Of a stretch of 64,000 nt of DNA, positions 62,295 through 64,000 are shown piece after piece. A program made the translations under genes and the position numbers. Position 1 is the stretch's first letter. Each line of letters begins with the position of its first letter. The notes under the pieces are model-generated. The model ran no database searches, was not told where the DNA came from, and worked only from the letters and a program-made list of their open reading frames with translations. Location: the NCBI RefSeq assembly GCF_963662255.1, contig NC_085046.1, forward strand, positions 97,109,324 through 97,173,323, given 5' to 3'. Origin of the DNA: Cinclus cinclus (lineage: Eukaryota > Chordata > Aves > Passeriformes > Cinclidae).

Positions 62295-62610
62295 TTCTGT
62301 TAGACCTGCTGGGGTGGGCCCAGAGGAGGGTCACAAAGATGATCAGTGGGCAAGAGCACTGATCCTATAAACAGAAATTGAGAAAGCTGGGGTTCTTCAC
62401 TGTGGAGAACAGAAGGCTCTGGGGACACCTCACTGCGGCCTTCCACGAAATATGAAAAGGAGGAAGAGTGACCTTTTACATGGTAATAGGATAAGGCAGA
62501 ATGATTTTAAACTAAAAAAAGAGGTATGTAGAACAGATGTTAGGAAGAAATTCTTTACTGTGAGAGTGCTGAGGCACTGGAAAAGGTTGTCCAGAGAAGT
62601 GGATGTCTGT
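62295..62610 (+). mobile_element. CR1 LINE internal fragment
   Basis: CCCAGAGGAGGGTCACAAAG starts it, then ATGATCAGTGGGCAAGAGCA and CACCTCACTGCGGCCTTCC. GAATGATTTTAAACTAAAAA, GATGTTAGGAAGAAATTCTT and CACTGGAAAAGGTTGTCCAG follow. These are ordered landmarks of the CR1 region just before the 3' UTR. The copy stops before the tail. Because this upstream CR1 part lies downstream of a complete 3' end (62136), it must be a separate insertion. A weaker match may extend left to about 62260. Confidence 0.85.
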
Positions 62611-64000
62611 TTCTGGTGCTGACCAGGCTCCATTGTCTCTATATTTGATTTTTTCCATGACTTTTTCATGCAGTTTTCATTCTTCTTGAGCTTTTGGTTT
62701 GCATTCTATAAAAATGTTTAGATGTCTATGCTAAGAAATATATGAACTTCAAAAATCAGCTTTCTCTCAGCAGTATCTATTAGGGAGTTTCAGTTTTGCT
62801 CCTGAGCAGTAATTTGGTATATCTAAAGTATTTCATTTGTTTTGTAGTACTTAAAATTGACTTGGTTTTATTATGGCTTGCCTTCCTTTAGCAAATGGAA
62901 GTAGTGACTGCAAGAGCATTATTTACTGTCAATTATAAAGTCTGAGTGGCATTACTGGGTAACCCACACAGCTAGTGAAGTCCCCAAAGTAGGAGAACAT
63001 TATATTAGAACTGGCATCTGCTTGTACAGAATCTTTTCTGTTCTACCCTTCACATTAAAAATACAAAAGCATAGATGAATCCAATGAATTAAAAATAAGC
63101 TGCTCATTTGGAGTCCAAATGCAAATCCAATAGGTAATAAATTTCAAGAACAATTAGATTAAATTCCTTTTAAAACCTTAAGAAAATATTTCATGTTTAT
63201 GTTTATATGGCATCTTAACTCTAGCTGCTGTCAGATTAATCCACAAAGTACCTTCTTCAAGAGAAAATAAAACAAAAAAAAGTTGTTTGTCTATAGAAAG
63301 GCTTCTTACTTTTCTATTTGTTTTCTCCCTTATTGTTTTAGTTTGTGTCTGAAATATTACCGTAATGACTGATTTGTCATCAGCAATTGAACCTTATGTA
63401 TAAAAAGTCTGATTTTTCAGCTACAGGAAGGAAAAAGACCATTTGATAGTTCAGGCATTTTTTTCTAGATTTGGATCAATTCCCAGTTACAAATTTCAGA
63501 AAACTATAAAATAGAAATACTATTTTCTCAAAAAAAAAAAAAATCAAAACATACCTCCTTCAAAAAAAAAAAAAACCCAAAAAAACCCAAGCAACCCTTC
63601 CCACCCTTCAAAAAATTCCCACCAACCAAAATCCTAACCCAAACCCTACACCAACTATCTCCCAAAAACAGAGCCAGTCTTGATTTCTGAAGTCAAGACA
63701 GTGGCAGCTCCACTTGCCTGTTTTATTCTCTCTTATCCTTGTAGTCGAGGAAGTGCCGTGAAGCTGGCATGTTAGAGAGATGCCATCAGAGGGGTTATAG
63801 AGTCAGCTTGCCAACCCATGGGCTATGGTTTGGTGAGGTTTATCCTTCACCAAGAAAAAATGCACAGCACTGAACACAGCTGATCAGTCTGCAGCCAGTA
63901 GGAGAAAGTTGTGCCTTATAATTTAAGAGATAGTCCCACCAGCAACATTGATCCTAACACTGGGCCATTGACATGGCAGTGATCAGGTGACAAATCAGAT
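62611..64000. other. AT-rich non-coding stretch
   Basis: No gene recognised. The A/C-rich block at 63526-63665 is the only marked feature. The last 300 bases are a little richer in G and C but show no frame or repeat hallmark. Confidence 0.6.
63526..63665. repeat. A/C-rich low-complexity block
   Basis: Two runs of about 13-14 A are separated by a short spacer. They are followed by repeated CCCAA, CCAACC and AACCC words with almost no G. The words AACCCAAACCCTAC are not in register as a telomeric array. Confidence 0.88.

Noticed and set aside
63600..63665. Interstitial telomeric repeat (CCCTAA)
   Set aside because: AACCC and CCCTA words occur, but not in a regular 6-bp register. It is low-complexity A/C sequence.
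1..64000. CRISPR arrays, bacterial operons, phage or plasmid modules
   Set aside because: No spaced direct repeats, ribosome-binding sites or dense coding. The CR1 and LTR content shows a bird nuclear genome.

Overview
This 64 kb window looks like AT-rich, gene-poor nuclear DNA of a bird, most likely a songbird (passerine). The bird assignment rests on at least nine fragments of CR1 LINEs. Several end in the typical CR1 3' tail (ATTCTATG-type repeats on +, or AATCATAGAA when reversed). The passerine assignment rests on a short element at 56021-56160 that joins a tRNA-Ile-like head to a CR1-like tail, the structure of the passerine SINE TguSINE1. Several endogenous retrovirus LTRs of types I recognise from songbird genomes agree with this. 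I identified families by eye and from memory, with no database search.

I found no convincing protein-coding gene, RNA gene, CRISPR array or operon. The open frames are short and scattered, have no recognisable domains, and mostly fall inside repeats or low-complexity tracts. The exceptions are decayed CR1 reverse transcriptase frames at 58.8-59.4 kb and one weak candidate terminal exon at 54.6 kb. The window is either intergenic or part of a very long intron.

Layout. 1-8.8 kb: AT-rich DNA with an LTR scrap (3.9 kb), a truncated LTR (5.0-5.4 kb) and a GTTAT/GTTAC array (6.8 kb). 8.8-9.7 kb: a GC-richer block that may be a minus-strand retroviral LTR end and leader. 12.3 kb: old CR1. 15.9 kb: a pyrimidine tract. 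21.7-22.3 kb: a solo LTR with perfect 6-bp target duplications and a readable promoter. 25.8, 31.3 and 35.4 kb: CR1 pieces. 36.1-36.6 kb: an LTR of another family. 43.2-43.6 kb: a reversed partial LTR of the same family as at 5.0 and 57.0 kb. 49.2-50.0 kb: a candidate LTR. 50.4 and 52.5 kb: reversed CR1 ends. 51.5 kb: an ATAAT array. 56.0 kb: the SINE. 57.0-57.7 kb: an LTR with 6-bp target duplications. 58.7-62.6 kb: three CR1 copies in the same orientation, with an AAAAG array between the first two. Most of the rest is AT-rich unique-looking sequence.

Nothing here forms a working pathway. The window is a record of retroelement insertion and decay. The strongest observations are the 21.7 kb solo LTR with its promoter, the three-copy LTR family, the SINE, and the CR1 copy whose catalytic motif is destroyed.
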